NCBI RefSeq assembly: GCF_000971195.1
Contig: NZ_BBLZ01000002.1
Span: 248,001-312,000, forward strand
Length of the DNA: 64,000 nt
Direction: 5' to 3'
Origin: Demequina soli
Lineage (GTDB): Bacteria; Actinomycetota; Actinomycetes; Actinomycetales; Demequinaceae
Part shown: piece by piece, positions 37,997-48,503 of the stretch
Layout of the letters: each line of letters opens with the position of its first letter
Position numbering within the stretch: position 1 is the stretch's first letter
Translations under genes and position numbers: made by a program
Notes under the pieces: generated by a model
What the model was told of the DNA's origin: nothing
Seen by the model: the letters and a program-made list of their open reading frames with translations, nothing else
Database searches by the model: none

Positions 37997-39162
37997 ACGG
38001 GCTCCACGAGCAGCGCCGCGTGCTGGCCCTCGAGCCGCGTGAGCACGAGCGTGGCCCGTTCCTTGCCCTTGAGCTTGAGGCGCGGGCGCAGCTGCTCGGG
38101 CGTGAGGTCCACGCCGCGCTTCTTGATGTCGACGGTGCCGACCCCGCGGGCGCGCAGCTCGCGGGCGAGCACCTTGACGTCGAGCGGCAGCCGCTCGAGC
38201 ACGCGGTAGGCGCGGGCGAAGGGCGTCGCGGCGGGGGCGTCGGCGGTGAGGTACGCGATCTGCGGGTCCACCAGGTGCGCGCCCACCTGCTCCGCGAGCA
38301 CCCCCACGACGCCCGCGCGGATGACGGCGCCGTCGGGCTCCATCAGGTACGCGCCGAGCGCACCGGCGGGCGCGCGGTCGGTGGGGCCGGCGATCTCGTG
38401 GCGCTCGTCGCCGCGGATCACGAGCGCGCTGTGGCCCTCGCGCTGCGCGGCGGCGCCGGCCCACAGCCCGACCTCGACCACGTCCCCGTCGACGCTCACC
38501 CACTGCGCCTCGAAGCCCGCGGGCACCGCCTCGTGGGGCAGGCCCGGGCCCGCCTTGACGCCGAGCGCCCGGTAGCGGGAGGCCAGGTCGAGCACGCGGT
38601 CGAGCGGCGGGGAGTAGTCGGCGGGGTCGTGGCGGCGGCCGCGTGCGTTGCGGCGTGCGGGGTCCGCGAACACCCCGTCGACCTTCTCGGCCGCGAGCAG
38701 CGCGAGCGAGTCCCCGTGGACGATGCGCGCGCCGGGCCAGGGGGCCAGGTTGTGGGCGGCGAGGGTCGCGGTGGCCTCGTCGGCCTCGAACGCGAGCACG
38801 GCGAGGCCGCGCGCGGCCAGGGCCATCGCATCGGCCCCGAGGCCCGCGGTGAGGTCGGCGACGGCGGTGCAGTCCGCGGCGGCGAAGCGCTCCGCATGCA
38901 GGGCCGACACGATCGCGCGCGAGGCCTGCTCGAGGCCCGCGCGGTGGAACGCCATGCCGTCCGCGGCGGGGCCAAGGCGGGGGAGCGCCTCGCGGCGCAG
39001 CTCGGCGAGCGACATCGCGGCGGTGACCAGCGCGGGGTCGTGGCCGTCCCGGCGCAGGCGGCCGGCGACGGCGAGCGCGTCCCGGGGAGCGAAGCCCCGG
39101 ATGGAGTCCGCCAGCGCGAGGCAGGCGGGGCTCACCGTGAGGCGCGCGGTCTCGGGGTCCAT
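37993..39162 (-). CDS. SAM-dependent methyltransferase with THUMP-like domain
   Basis: A 389-residue protein. VADLTAGLGADAMALAARG is the SAM-binding motif I and VDGVFADPARRNARGRRHDP is a motif IV-like region. The C-terminal part (ELRARGVGTVDIKKRGVDLT) matches the THUMP-like domain found in actinobacterial methyltransferases. An RNA substrate is likely, but which one is unknown. It lies divergent from groES. Confidence 0.85.
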   Translation of the reverse strand: MDPETARLTVSPACLALADSIRGFAPRDALAVAGRLRRDGHDPALVTAAMSLAELRREALPRLGPAADGMAFHRAGLEQASRAIVSALHAERFAAADCTAVADLTAGLGADAMALAARGLAVLAFEADEATATLAAHNLAPWPGARIVHGDSLALLAAEKVDGVFADPARRNARGRRHDPADYSPPLDRVLDLASRYRALGVKAGPGLPHEAVPAGFEAQWVSVDGDVVEVGLWAGAAAQREGHSALVIRGDERHEIAGPTDRAPAGALGAYLMEPDGAVIRAGVVGVLAEQVGAHLVDPQIAYLTADAPAATPFARAYRVLERLPLDVKVLARELRARGVGTVDIKKRGVDLTPEQLRPRLKLKGKERATLVLTRLEGQHAALLVEPV

Positions 39163-39202
39163 GCCCGGATCATTTCACGCGCGGCGAACAGCCCGCCCGT
39201 CA

Positions 39203-39229
39203 TTAGCACTCCCCCTGGCCGAGTGCTAG
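39203..39229. promoter_or_regulatory. CIRCE operator (HrcA site)
   Basis: TTAGCACTC, 9 bases, GAGTGCTAG matches the CIRCE inverted repeat with one mismatch. It controls the heat-shock gene groES 100 bases downstream through the repressor HrcA. Confidence 0.95.
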
Positions 39230-39330
39230 ATTGAGGATGCTCTGACGAGCACGGATCACCCGGGCCGACCCCCGCGACGGCGGCCCATCGATCCGTTCAC
39301 ATACTTTCGACTAGGAAGGTGAGGTCCGCA

Positions 39331-39624
39331 GTGTCGGTCTCCATCAAGCCCCTGGAGGACAAGGTCGTCGTCAAGGCCGCCGCGGCCGAGACCACGACGG
39401 CGTCCGGCCTCGTGATCCCTGACACCGCCAAGGAGAAGCCCCAGGAGGGCGAGGTCGTGGCGGTGGGCCCGGGTCGCATCGACGACAACGGCAACCGCGT
39501 TCCCGTCGACGTCAACGTCGGCGACAAGGTGATCTACAGCAAGTACGGCGGCACCGAGGTCAAGTACGCCGGCGAGGAGTTCCTCATCCTCTCGGCGCGC
39601 GACCTGCTCGCCGTCATCGGCTGA
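39331..39624 (+). CDS. groES: Co-chaperonin GroES
   Basis: GroES caps the GroEL folding chamber. The 97-residue protein has the mobile loop region [19 protein letters not shown] and [11 protein letters not shown] at its start. The GTG at 39331 has AGGTGAGG upstream. It is under a CIRCE element. No groEL follows: the next gene is whiB on the other strand, so the partner chaperonin must be encoded elsewhere. A perfect terminator closes the gene. Confidence 0.96.
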   Translation: MSVSIKPLEDKVVVKAAAAETTTASGLVIPDTAKEKPQEGEVVAVGPGRIDDNGNRVPVDVNVGDKVIYSKYGGTEVKYAGEEFLILSARDLLAVIG

Positions 39625-39641
39625 GCAGCCCACGCTTTCTG

Positions 39642-39673
39642 ACGGCTCCCGAGGCTTCGGCCTCGGGAGCCGT
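39642..39673 (+). terminator. groES terminator
   Basis: A perfect 14-bp stem with TTCG loop (39642-39655 with 39660-39673) lies 18 bases after the groES stop, preceded by a T-rich CTTTCT. Confidence 0.9.
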
Positions 39674-39750
39674 TCGCGTCTGCGGGGAGGGTCGGACGGG
39701 GACCCGCCCGCCGCATCGCCCCCATCGACGATGCGGCGCCTCCCCGGCGG

Positions 39751-40041
39751 TCAACTCGCCTGCTTGAGGCGGCCGGCGAGGATGGCGTGACGCTCGTCCT
39801 CGCTCAGCCCGCCCCACACCCCGAACGGCTCGCGCGCCTGGAGCGAGCGCTCCCGGCAGATGTCGAGCACGGGGCAGCCGGCGCAGAACTCCTTGGCGGC
39901 CTCGGCGCGGCGCCGGCGAGCGGCCCCGCGTTCCCCCTCGGGGTGGAAGAAGAGATCGGGATCGGCGGCGCGGCACGCGCCTTCGTATTGCCACTCCCAC
40001 TGGTCCTGAGTCGGTGCGGGCAGTTTCGCCACGGCCTCCAT
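39751..40041 (-). CDS. whiB: WhiB-family iron-sulfur regulator
   Basis: A 96-residue WhiB-like transcription factor. Cys23, Cys53, Cys56 and Cys62 (C-x29-C-x2-C-x5-C) ligate a 4Fe-4S cluster; GVWGGLSEDER is the turn that contacts sigma factor, followed by a basic tail. FFHPEGERG and the position between groES and guaB match whiB3/whiD of Mycobacterium and Streptomyces. I start at ATG 40041, with GAGGGGG 4 bases upstream; the codon before it is a GTG. Confidence 0.92.
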   Translation of the reverse strand: MEAVAKLPAPTQDQWEWQYEGACRAADPDLFFHPEGERGAARRRRAEAAKEFCAGCPVLDICRERSLQAREPFGVWGGLSEDERHAILAGRLKQAS

Positions 40042-40220
40042 CACGCCCCCTCACGGGTCGGTGTCGGCTCGCCCCCAGGACGGCGCCATTGCCGCCCCGA
40101 GCCGCACATCAGTCGTATGGTCAAACCCGCTCGCAGAAGGCTTGTGGCCCCCGTCCGCGGCTCCCTCATAGCCATTCATAACACCGTTGTCACGGGCTTG
40201 GGAAGTCCCGATTTGCCTGG

Positions 40221-41767
<1,547 letters not shown>

Positions 41768-41780
41768 CGCGGCCCGCTAG

Positions 41781-42536
41781 GTGGATCTCACCTGGCAGAC
41801 CCTCGCGGTCCTGGCGCTCGTCGCGCTGATCGCCGGATTCCTCGACACCCTCGCGGGAGGGGGCGGGCTGCTCACGCTGCCCGCCCTGCTCCTCGCGGGG
41901 GTGCCGCCGCTCCAGGCGTTGGGCACCAACAAGCTGCAGGGCTCGTTCGGCACCGGCATGGCGACGTGGCAGGTGATCCGCCGCCGCCGCGTGCGCTGGG
42001 ACGATGCACGCTGGCCGATGCTGTGGGCCTTCCTGGGCTCGCTGGCGGGGGCGGTTGCGATCCAGTTCGTGGACCCGGAGCCGCTGCGCGTGCTCGTGCC
42101 GGTGGTGCTCGCGGCCATCGCCGCCTACTTCGCGTTCGTGCCCAAGGCGCACGAGCCGCCCGACCGCGAGCGTCTCTCCGCGGCTCCCTACGAGGCGACC
42201 GTGGTGCCCGCGATCGGCGCCTACGACGGCGCGTTCGGCCCCGGCACGGGCTCGCTCTTCGCGCTGTCGGGGGTGACGCTGCGCGCCTATCCGCTGCCGC
42301 GCGCGACCGCGGTCGCCAAGACGCTCAACTTCGCGACCAACGTGGCCGCGCTCGCGGTCTTCGCGGTCGCCGGGCAGATGGTGTGGGCGGTCGGCGCCGT
42401 CATGATCGGCGGCCAGCTGCTCGGCGCGTACGCCGCGTCCCACGTGCTCTTCAAGGTCCCGCCCGTGGTGCTGCGCGTGCTCATCGTGGTGATGAGCGTG
42501 GGAATGCTGGTGCGCTACCTGGTCGGTTCCCAATGA
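41781..42536 (+). CDS. TauE/SafE family permease
   Basis: A 251-residue membrane protein of the TauE/SafE family, which move sulfite, sulfoacetate and related anions. GFLDTLAGGGGLLTLPALLLAG and GTNKLQGSFGTG are the two family signatures (first half), repeated as YDGAFGPGTGSLF in the second half. About eight hydrophobic segments are seen. The substrate is unknown. The stop codon lies inside a very long hairpin. Confidence 0.88.
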   Translation: MDLTWQTLAVLALVALIAGFLDTLAGGGGLLTLPALLLAGVPPLQALGTNKLQGSFGTGMATWQVIRRRRVRWDDARWPMLWAFLGSLAGAVAIQFVDPEPLRVLVPVVLAAIAAYFAFVPKAHEPPDRERLSAAPYEATVVPAIGAYDGAFGPGTGSLFALSGVTLRAYPLPRATAVAKTLNFATNVAALAVFAVAGQMVWAVGAVMIGGQLLGAYAASHVLFKVPPVVLRVLIVVMSVGMLVRYLVGSQ

Positions 42537-42587
42537 CAGATGTGACGGGTGGGACGCTTCGCGTCCCCCGTCACATCTGTCATTGGG
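42529..42587. terminator. Very long bidirectional terminator
   Basis: Arms 42529-42549 and 42567-42587 are perfectly complementary over 21 bp; an inner 6-bp stem (42552-42557 with 42561-42566) closes on a 3-base loop, with a 2-base bulge. It includes the stop codon of the TauE gene and ends 6 bases before the convergent dehydrogenase stop. Confidence 0.85.
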
Positions 42588-42593
42588 AGTCGT

Positions 42594-43871
<1,278 letters not shown>

Positions 43872-44020
43872 TGTGACCTCCGAGTTGTCGGTCCCTCGAG
43901 CGTATCCCCGGGGCGACGTCGCGAGATTCGCCCGTGCGGCGACGGGACGATGCGCTCCTGGCCTTCGCGTACAACGACGGGTGGCGCTCGCGTCGGCTAC
44001 GCGCGGGACGATGCGGCGGC

Positions 44021-44800
44021 TCAGAAGAGCGTGCCGCCGTCCGCCGACGCGGGTGCGGGCGTAGTTGGCGCCGCCGCGACGGGCGTGAAGGCCAGCGGCG
44101 CGACGGGCCACTGCGGATCGGGCAGGTCCTCGGTCTGGCCCTTGGACTTGAGCCACGCGGAGAAGTGCACCGCCCAGTCGTGATGCGCGGCCGCCTGCAG
44201 GTCGTGGAGCGAGTCGAGCGGCGTGTCGCGCATTGTCGGATACGCGGCGGCGAGCGCGTGCACGAGCTCGAGGGTCGCGAGCACGTCCGCGTCCGCCGCG
44301 TGCAGGTCCTCGGCGACCACCCGGACGGCGTACACCGCGCACAGGTCGATGAGCTTGCGCTTGCCCTTGCGGTACTTGTCGAGATGGCGGTCCAGGACCA
44401 GCGGGTCGATGACGGGCCGGGCCTCGCCGCGCGCCAGGCGCGACGCGAGCGACGGCAGCCCGTGACGGGCGAGCTCGTTCTCGAGCAGCGTGAGGTCGAA
44501 CTGCGCGTTGTACGCGACCACCGGGAACCCGGCGTCGAGGGCGCTCGCGAGCATCGTCGCGATCTCCTCGAGCGCCTCCGCCGGAGCGACGCCCTCCGCG
44601 CGCGCCTGCTCGGTGGAGATGCCGTGGACCGCGCTCGCGGCGGCTGGGATCTCCACCCCGGGGTCGATCAGCCACGTCCGCGCGGTCACCGTGCCGCCGG
44701 TGCGCGTGATGACGGCGGCGGTCACGATGCGGTCGGTCGCGGTGGACACGCCCGTCGTCTCGGTGTCGAACCCCACCATGGTCTCGTCGAGCCAGCTCAT
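44021..44800 (-). CDS. DEDDh 3'-5' exonuclease (DnaQ-like)
   Basis: A 259-residue protein with the exonuclease fold of DNA polymerase III epsilon. VGFDTETTG gives the first two acidic ligands (Asp12, Glu14), FPVVAYNAQFDLTLLE is Exo II and HAADADVLATLELV Exo III with its His. It is a stand-alone exonuclease, probably for DNA repair or RNA processing. CAGGCT at 44812-44807 ends 7 bases before the ATG, suggesting a leaderless message. A Pro/Ala-rich tail ends the protein. Confidence 0.88.
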   Translation of the reverse strand: MSWLDETMVGFDTETTGVSTATDRIVTAAVITRTGGTVTARTWLIDPGVEIPAAASAVHGISTEQARAEGVAPAEALEEIATMLASALDAGFPVVAYNAQFDLTLLENELARHGLPSLASRLARGEARPVIDPLVLDRHLDKYRKGKRKLIDLCAVYAVRVVAEDLHAADADVLATLELVHALAAAYPTMRDTPLDSLHDLQAAAHHDWAVHFSAWLKSKGQTEDLPDPQWPVAPLAFTPVAAAPTTPAPASADGGTLF

Positions 44801-44896
44801 GCCCCTAGCCTGGCACGCCCCTCCGACGCTCGACGCGAGCCTGTCCACAGCGGGGCGCCGCGCATCGTCCCCCGCGGGCGTGCGCGCCCGGAACGA

Positions 44897-44902
44897 TAGG
44901 GT
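44897..44902 (+). promoter_or_regulatory. -10 element of leaderless guaB3
   Basis: TAGGGT lies 7 bases before the GTG of guaB3. A copy of the repeated 10-mer is just upstream at 44861-44870. Confidence 0.5.
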
Positions 44903-44909
44903 GGGGCCC

Positions 44910-46034
44910 GTGAGCAACGAGATCGAGATCGGCCGCGGCAAGCGCGGCCGCCGGGCCTACTCCTTCGACGACATCGCCGTGGTGCCCTCGCGCCGCACGC
45001 GCGACCCGAAGGTCGTGAGCCTCGGCTGGCAGATCGACGCGTTCCACTTCGACATCCCCGTGATCGGCGCGCCGATGGACTCCGTGATGAGCCCCGCGAC
45101 CGCGATCGCGCTGGGCAACGCGGGCGGCCTGGGCGTGCTCGACCTCGAGGGCCTGTGGACGCGCTACGAGGACCCCACCGCGGTGCTCGCCGAGATCGCC
45201 GCGCTCGACCCGGCGGACGCGACCGCGCGCATGCAGGACCTCTACCGCGAGCCCATCAAGGACGAGCTCATCACCGCGCGCCTCCAGGAGGTCCGCGCGG
45301 CGGGCGTCGTGGTGGCCGGCGCGCTCAGCCCGCAGCGCACGCAGGAGCACTACGCCACGGTGCTCAAGGCGGGCGTCGACCTCTTCGTCATCCGCGGCAC
45401 CACGGTGTCGGCCGAGCACGTCTCCGACGGCGCCGAGCCGCTCAACCTCAAGAAGTTCATCTACGACCTCGACGTGCCCGTCATCGTCGGCGGCGCGTCG
45501 ACCTACCAGGCGGCCCTGCACCTCATGCGCACGGGCGCGGCGGGCGTGCTCGTCGGATTCGGCGGCGGCGCGGCGCAGACCACGCGCAACACGCTCGGCA
45601 TCCACGCGCCCATGGCGACCGCGGTGTCCGACGTCGCCGCGGCGCGGCGCGACTACCTCGACGAGTCGGGCGGCCGCTACGTCCACGTCATCGCCGATGG
45701 CGGCCTGGGCCGCTCGGGCGACATCGTCAAGGCGATCGCGTGCGGCGCGGACGCGATCATGCTGGGCGCCGCGCTCGCGCGCGCCGAGGAGGCGCCGGGC
45801 GCGGGCTACCACTGGGGCCCGGAGGCGCACCACCCCGAGCTGCCGCGCGGCGAGCGCGTCCACGTGGGCACCAACGGCACCCTCGAGGAGATCCTCTTCG
45901 GGCCCGGCACGCACGCCGACGGCACGTCGAACCTCATGGGCGCGCTGCGCCGGTCGATGGCCACCACTGGCTACTCGGACCTCAAGGAGTTCCAGCGTGT
46001 CGACATCGTGGTGAGCCCGTACCAGGCGCAGTAG
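44910..46034 (+). CDS. guaB3: GuaB3 family IMP dehydrogenase-related protein
   Basis: A 374-residue actinobacterial IMPDH-like protein without CBS domains. RRAYSFDDIAVVPSRRTRDP and the block FDIPVIGAPMDSVMSP are typical of GuaB3. Members of this family in some bacteria act as GMP reductase rather than IMPDH, so the reaction is not certain. It lies near guaB as in Mycobacterium. A strong terminator follows. Confidence 0.92.
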   Translation: MSNEIEIGRGKRGRRAYSFDDIAVVPSRRTRDPKVVSLGWQIDAFHFDIPVIGAPMDSVMSPATAIALGNAGGLGVLDLEGLWTRYEDPTAVLAEIAALDPADATARMQDLYREPIKDELITARLQEVRAAGVVVAGALSPQRTQEHYATVLKAGVDLFVIRGTTVSAEHVSDGAEPLNLKKFIYDLDVPVIVGGASTYQAALHLMRTGAAGVLVGFGGGAAQTTRNTLGIHAPMATAVSDVAAARRDYLDESGGRYVHVIADGGLGRSGDIVKAIACGADAIMLGAALARAEEAPGAGYHWGPEAHHPELPRGERVHVGTNGTLEEILFGPGTHADGTSNLMGALRRSMATTGYSDLKEFQRVDIVVSPYQAQ

Positions 46035-46050
46035 TCGCCGCAGGCCTTCA

Positions 46051-46084
46051 CGAACGCCTGGGCGGGTCTCCGCCCGGGCGTTCG
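46051..46084 (+). terminator. guaB3 terminator
   Basis: A 15-bp stem with one G-U pair (46051-46065 with 46070-46084) and loop GTCT, followed by a T-rich stretch (TGTTCTTG). Confidence 0.9.
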
Positions 46085-46109
46085 CGTGTTCTTGCGCTGT
46101 CTTGGAAGG

Positions 46110-46652
46110 CTACGCGAGGTGCTCGAGCAGCGTCTGCCACCGTCGTGCCGCCAGAACGTTGTGGCCGAATCGCACAAGCAAGAGCCCGACCGCCACAGTG
46201 GAGAGCGTGCGCAAGATCAGAACAGCTAGGTCGGGGGCGCCCGCGCTGTCGATAGCCTGCGTCACGACGAATACGAAGAACGAAACCGCGATGCCAGCAA
46301 AGGGTGCGTGCGCGGCAACCGCTTGAACGCCTGAAAGCAGGACACGGGCATCCAGATTGCCGGCCCCCGCTGAGCCGAGTGCCCGGATGTCGGCGGGCTC
46401 CGGCAGGCGTACCTTGGCGAGGAAACCGTCGTTCACTAGGGGAAGAAGTCCGAGGCGGGTGGCGGCATCGGCGTCGATGTCGCCGTATGACACGTCGCGC
46501 GCCCGCTGCTGGAGGCAGGAGCACCTCGCTGTCGACTCGTGGAGTCCGCCCGTAACCGTGTCGTCGCTTGCGGGCGGTCGTGCGGTGTCGATTTCATTGA
46601 CATCTGTGGACAACGTATCTCCGATCATCTGGGAAGCTCTCAATACACACAT
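46110..46652 (-). CDS. Predicted membrane protein, unknown function
   Basis: A 180-residue protein I do not recognise. The N-terminal half is hydrophilic, with Cys-Ser-Cys at about residue 55. Two membrane segments lie near the C-terminus (GIAVSFFVFVVTQAI and LILRTLSTVAVGLLL), ending in RRWQTLLEHLA. An in-frame ATG at 46628 would give 172 residues; neither start has a good ribosome site. Third positions are less G/C-rich than in neighbours, so the gene may be recently acquired or weakly constrained. Confidence 0.55.
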   Translation of the reverse strand: MCVLRASQMIGDTLSTDVNEIDTARPPASDDTVTGGLHESTARCSCLQQRARDVSYGDIDADAATRLGLLPLVNDGFLAKVRLPEPADIRALGSAGAGNLDARVLLSGVQAVAAHAPFAGIAVSFFVFVVTQAIDSAGAPDLAVLILRTLSTVAVGLLLVRFGHNVLAARRWQTLLEHLA

Positions 46653-46671
46653 CGGCTGAGAGCGCGCGAGT

Positions 46672-46791
46672 GTGAGTCGAACCGAGGAACTATTTAGTCG
46701 ACTTGGTTGGTGGCGATCGTTCACGCTCATCGCACTCGCCGTGAGTGGGTGCAATGCGCAGTTCGTCCGCGCCCGTGAGTTGTTCCGATAG
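46672..46791 (+). CDS. Possible 39-residue lipoprotein-like ORF
   Basis: A short frame from GTG 46672: charged N-terminus, hydrophobic FTLIALAVSGC resembling a lipobox, then NAQFVRARELFR. It has no clear ribosome site and codon use is AT-richer than usual. It lies divergent from the membrane protein gene. It may be chance. Confidence 0.2.
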   Translation: MSRTEELFSRLGWWRSFTLIALAVSGCNAQFVRARELFR

Positions 46792-46948
46792 TGATTGGCC
46801 GTTCGCGCGACAATGCAGGAATATCCGACCATAAGTGAACGCCGCTTCACATCTGGCAGCGCGCTGTGCCATGCTCGGAGGCGCACGCGGCGAGCAATGG
46901 CGCCCGACCCGCGTGGCCTCACCAGCGGGTGCCGGTCAGGAGTCCCCC
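46792..46948. other. Gene-poor, lower-GC stretch before the alcohol dehydrogenase
   Basis: No convincing gene, repeat or promoter is visible. GTCAGGAG at 46935-46942 is the ribosome site of the next gene. Confidence 0.5.
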
Positions 46949-48043
46949 ATGAAGGCTGTGCGATTCGACGCGTGGAAGACGCGCCCCACCCTGGTCGACG
47001 TCGAGCGGCCGGTCCCCGGCCCCGGCGAGGTGCTCCTGAAGGTGGCGGGCTCGGGCGCGTGCCATTCCGACGTCGCGCTCTACGCGATCTTCGACCAGGA
47101 CATCGCGATGCCGCAGCTGCGTCCCTCGTACATCCTCGGCCACGAGGTCACCGGCTGGGTTGAGGAGGCCGGTCCCGGGGTGATCGGGATCGAGAAGGGG
47201 AGCGCGCACATGGTCTATGCGGCGCGCGGCTGTGGCCATTGCACCTCGTGCGCGCACGGCGAGGACACGCTGTGCGACAACGTGGCCACCATGACGTCGC
47301 TCGGCAGCGGGCTCGGCCTCGACGGCGGCATGGCCGAGTACATGACGGTGCCGGTACGCAACCTCGTGCCGCTCGGCGACGCCGACCCGATCAAGGCCGC
47401 CCCGCTCGTGGACGCCGGCCTCACGGCGTACCACGCGATCAAGCTCGCGCTGCCGCGGCTGTCCTCGGGCGGCCGGACGGCGCTCGTGATCGGACTGGGC
47501 GGCGTCGGGCAGCTCGCCGTCCAGATCCTCGCGTCCATGACCTCGGCGACGGTGCTCGGGGTCGACGTCAAGGCGGACGCGTGCGACCTGGCCGCGAGCC
47601 GCGGCACGGTCATCGTCGAGCCGGGCGACGACCAGGTCACGCGGATCCGCGAGCTCACCGGCGGGCGCGGCGTCGACGCGGTCTTCGACCTGGTGGGCAC
47701 GGAGGAGACCATCCGCCTCGCGCAGGCCGTCGTCGCGGTGCGCGGCCGCATCACGGTGGTCGGCCTCGCGGGCGGCCGCACCGACTGGGGCTTCTACACC
47801 ACGCCGTTCGAGGCGGAGCTGACCGGCACCTACATGGGCACGCTGGACGAGCTCCACGAGCTCGCCGCGCTGTACCGGGCCGGGCGCCTGGAGGTCGACG
47901 TGACGCCGTACTCCCTCGACGACGCGATGGACGCCTACACGCGCCTGGAGCAGGGGACGATGCTGGGGCGCGCCGTGATCGTGCCTCACGGCGGCGTGAC
48001 CGCGCCCGTGGAGCAGGGGGCCGAGGTGCCCGCGGCGGTGTGA
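46949..48043 (+). CDS. Zinc-dependent alcohol dehydrogenase
   Basis: A 364-residue medium-chain dehydrogenase. Catalytic zinc ligands are in GACHSD and LGHEVTG; the structural zinc site is CGHCTSCAHGEDTLC with four cysteines; GLGGVGQLAVQIL is the cofactor-binding fold. It resembles actinobacterial NAD-dependent alcohol dehydrogenases, but the substrate is not evident. It is isolated, with a good ribosome site. The next genes converge on it with 16 bases between. Confidence 0.9.
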   Translation: MKAVRFDAWKTRPTLVDVERPVPGPGEVLLKVAGSGACHSDVALYAIFDQDIAMPQLRPSYILGHEVTGWVEEAGPGVIGIEKGSAHMVYAARGCGHCTSCAHGEDTLCDNVATMTSLGSGLGLDGGMAEYMTVPVRNLVPLGDADPIKAAPLVDAGLTAYHAIKLALPRLSSGGRTALVIGLGGVGQLAVQILASMTSATVLGVDVKADACDLAASRGTVIVEPGDDQVTRIRELTGGRGVDAVFDLVGTEETIRLAQAVVAVRGRITVVGLAGGRTDWGFYTTPFEAELTGTYMGTLDELHELAALYRAGRLEVDVTPYSLDDAMDAYTRLEQGTMLGRAVIVPHGGVTAPVEQGAEVPAAV

Positions 48044-48059
48044 CGCGCGCCGGCGGCGC

Positions 48060-48503
48060 TCAGCGGGGCGGGAGGACCGTCAACGCCTCCACCGCGGCGC
48101 CGCCCCCACGCAGGTCCGCGACGGCCGCCGCGACCGTGGGCAGCGGGCCGGTCAGGATGACGAGCTCGCCGTCGCGGTGGACGCCGACCCCGGCGACGGT
48201 GTCCGGGTCCACCGCGACGCCGGCGAGGACGGCGACGGCCCTGACCCGCGCATCGTCCGCGCGCACCAGGTCGACGGCGCGCACCACCGCGAGACGCGCC
48301 AGCGTGCGCACCAGCACCTGGGCGAGGCGCTCGGACGCGGCGAACTCGACGCACATGGTGCCGATGCCGCCGTGGACGTCGAGCGTCGAGATCGAGCCGA
48401 AGCTCACGCCGCGCTCGGAGAACACGCCCGCGATCGCGGCGGAGGCGCCGCTGCGATCCTCGACCTGGGTGAAGGCGAACCAGCGCTGCGTGATGGCGCT
48501 CAT
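48060..48503 (-). CDS. ACT-domain protein
   Basis: A 147-residue protein with an ACT domain in its first half (VEDRSGASAAIAGVFSERGVSF), similar to the regulatory part of homoserine dehydrogenase, and a second ACT-like stretch (DLVRADDARVRAVAVLAGVA onward). ACT domains bind amino acids. Its start overlaps the end of the upstream dehydrogenase as ATGA, so the two are coupled and it may regulate that enzyme. That link is inference. Confidence 0.7.
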   Translation of the reverse strand: MSAITQRWFAFTQVEDRSGASAAIAGVFSERGVSFGSISTLDVHGGIGTMCVEFAASERLAQVLVRTLARLAVVRAVDLVRADDARVRAVAVLAGVAVDPDTVAGVGVHRDGELVILTGPLPTVAAAVADLRGGGAAVEALTVLPPR

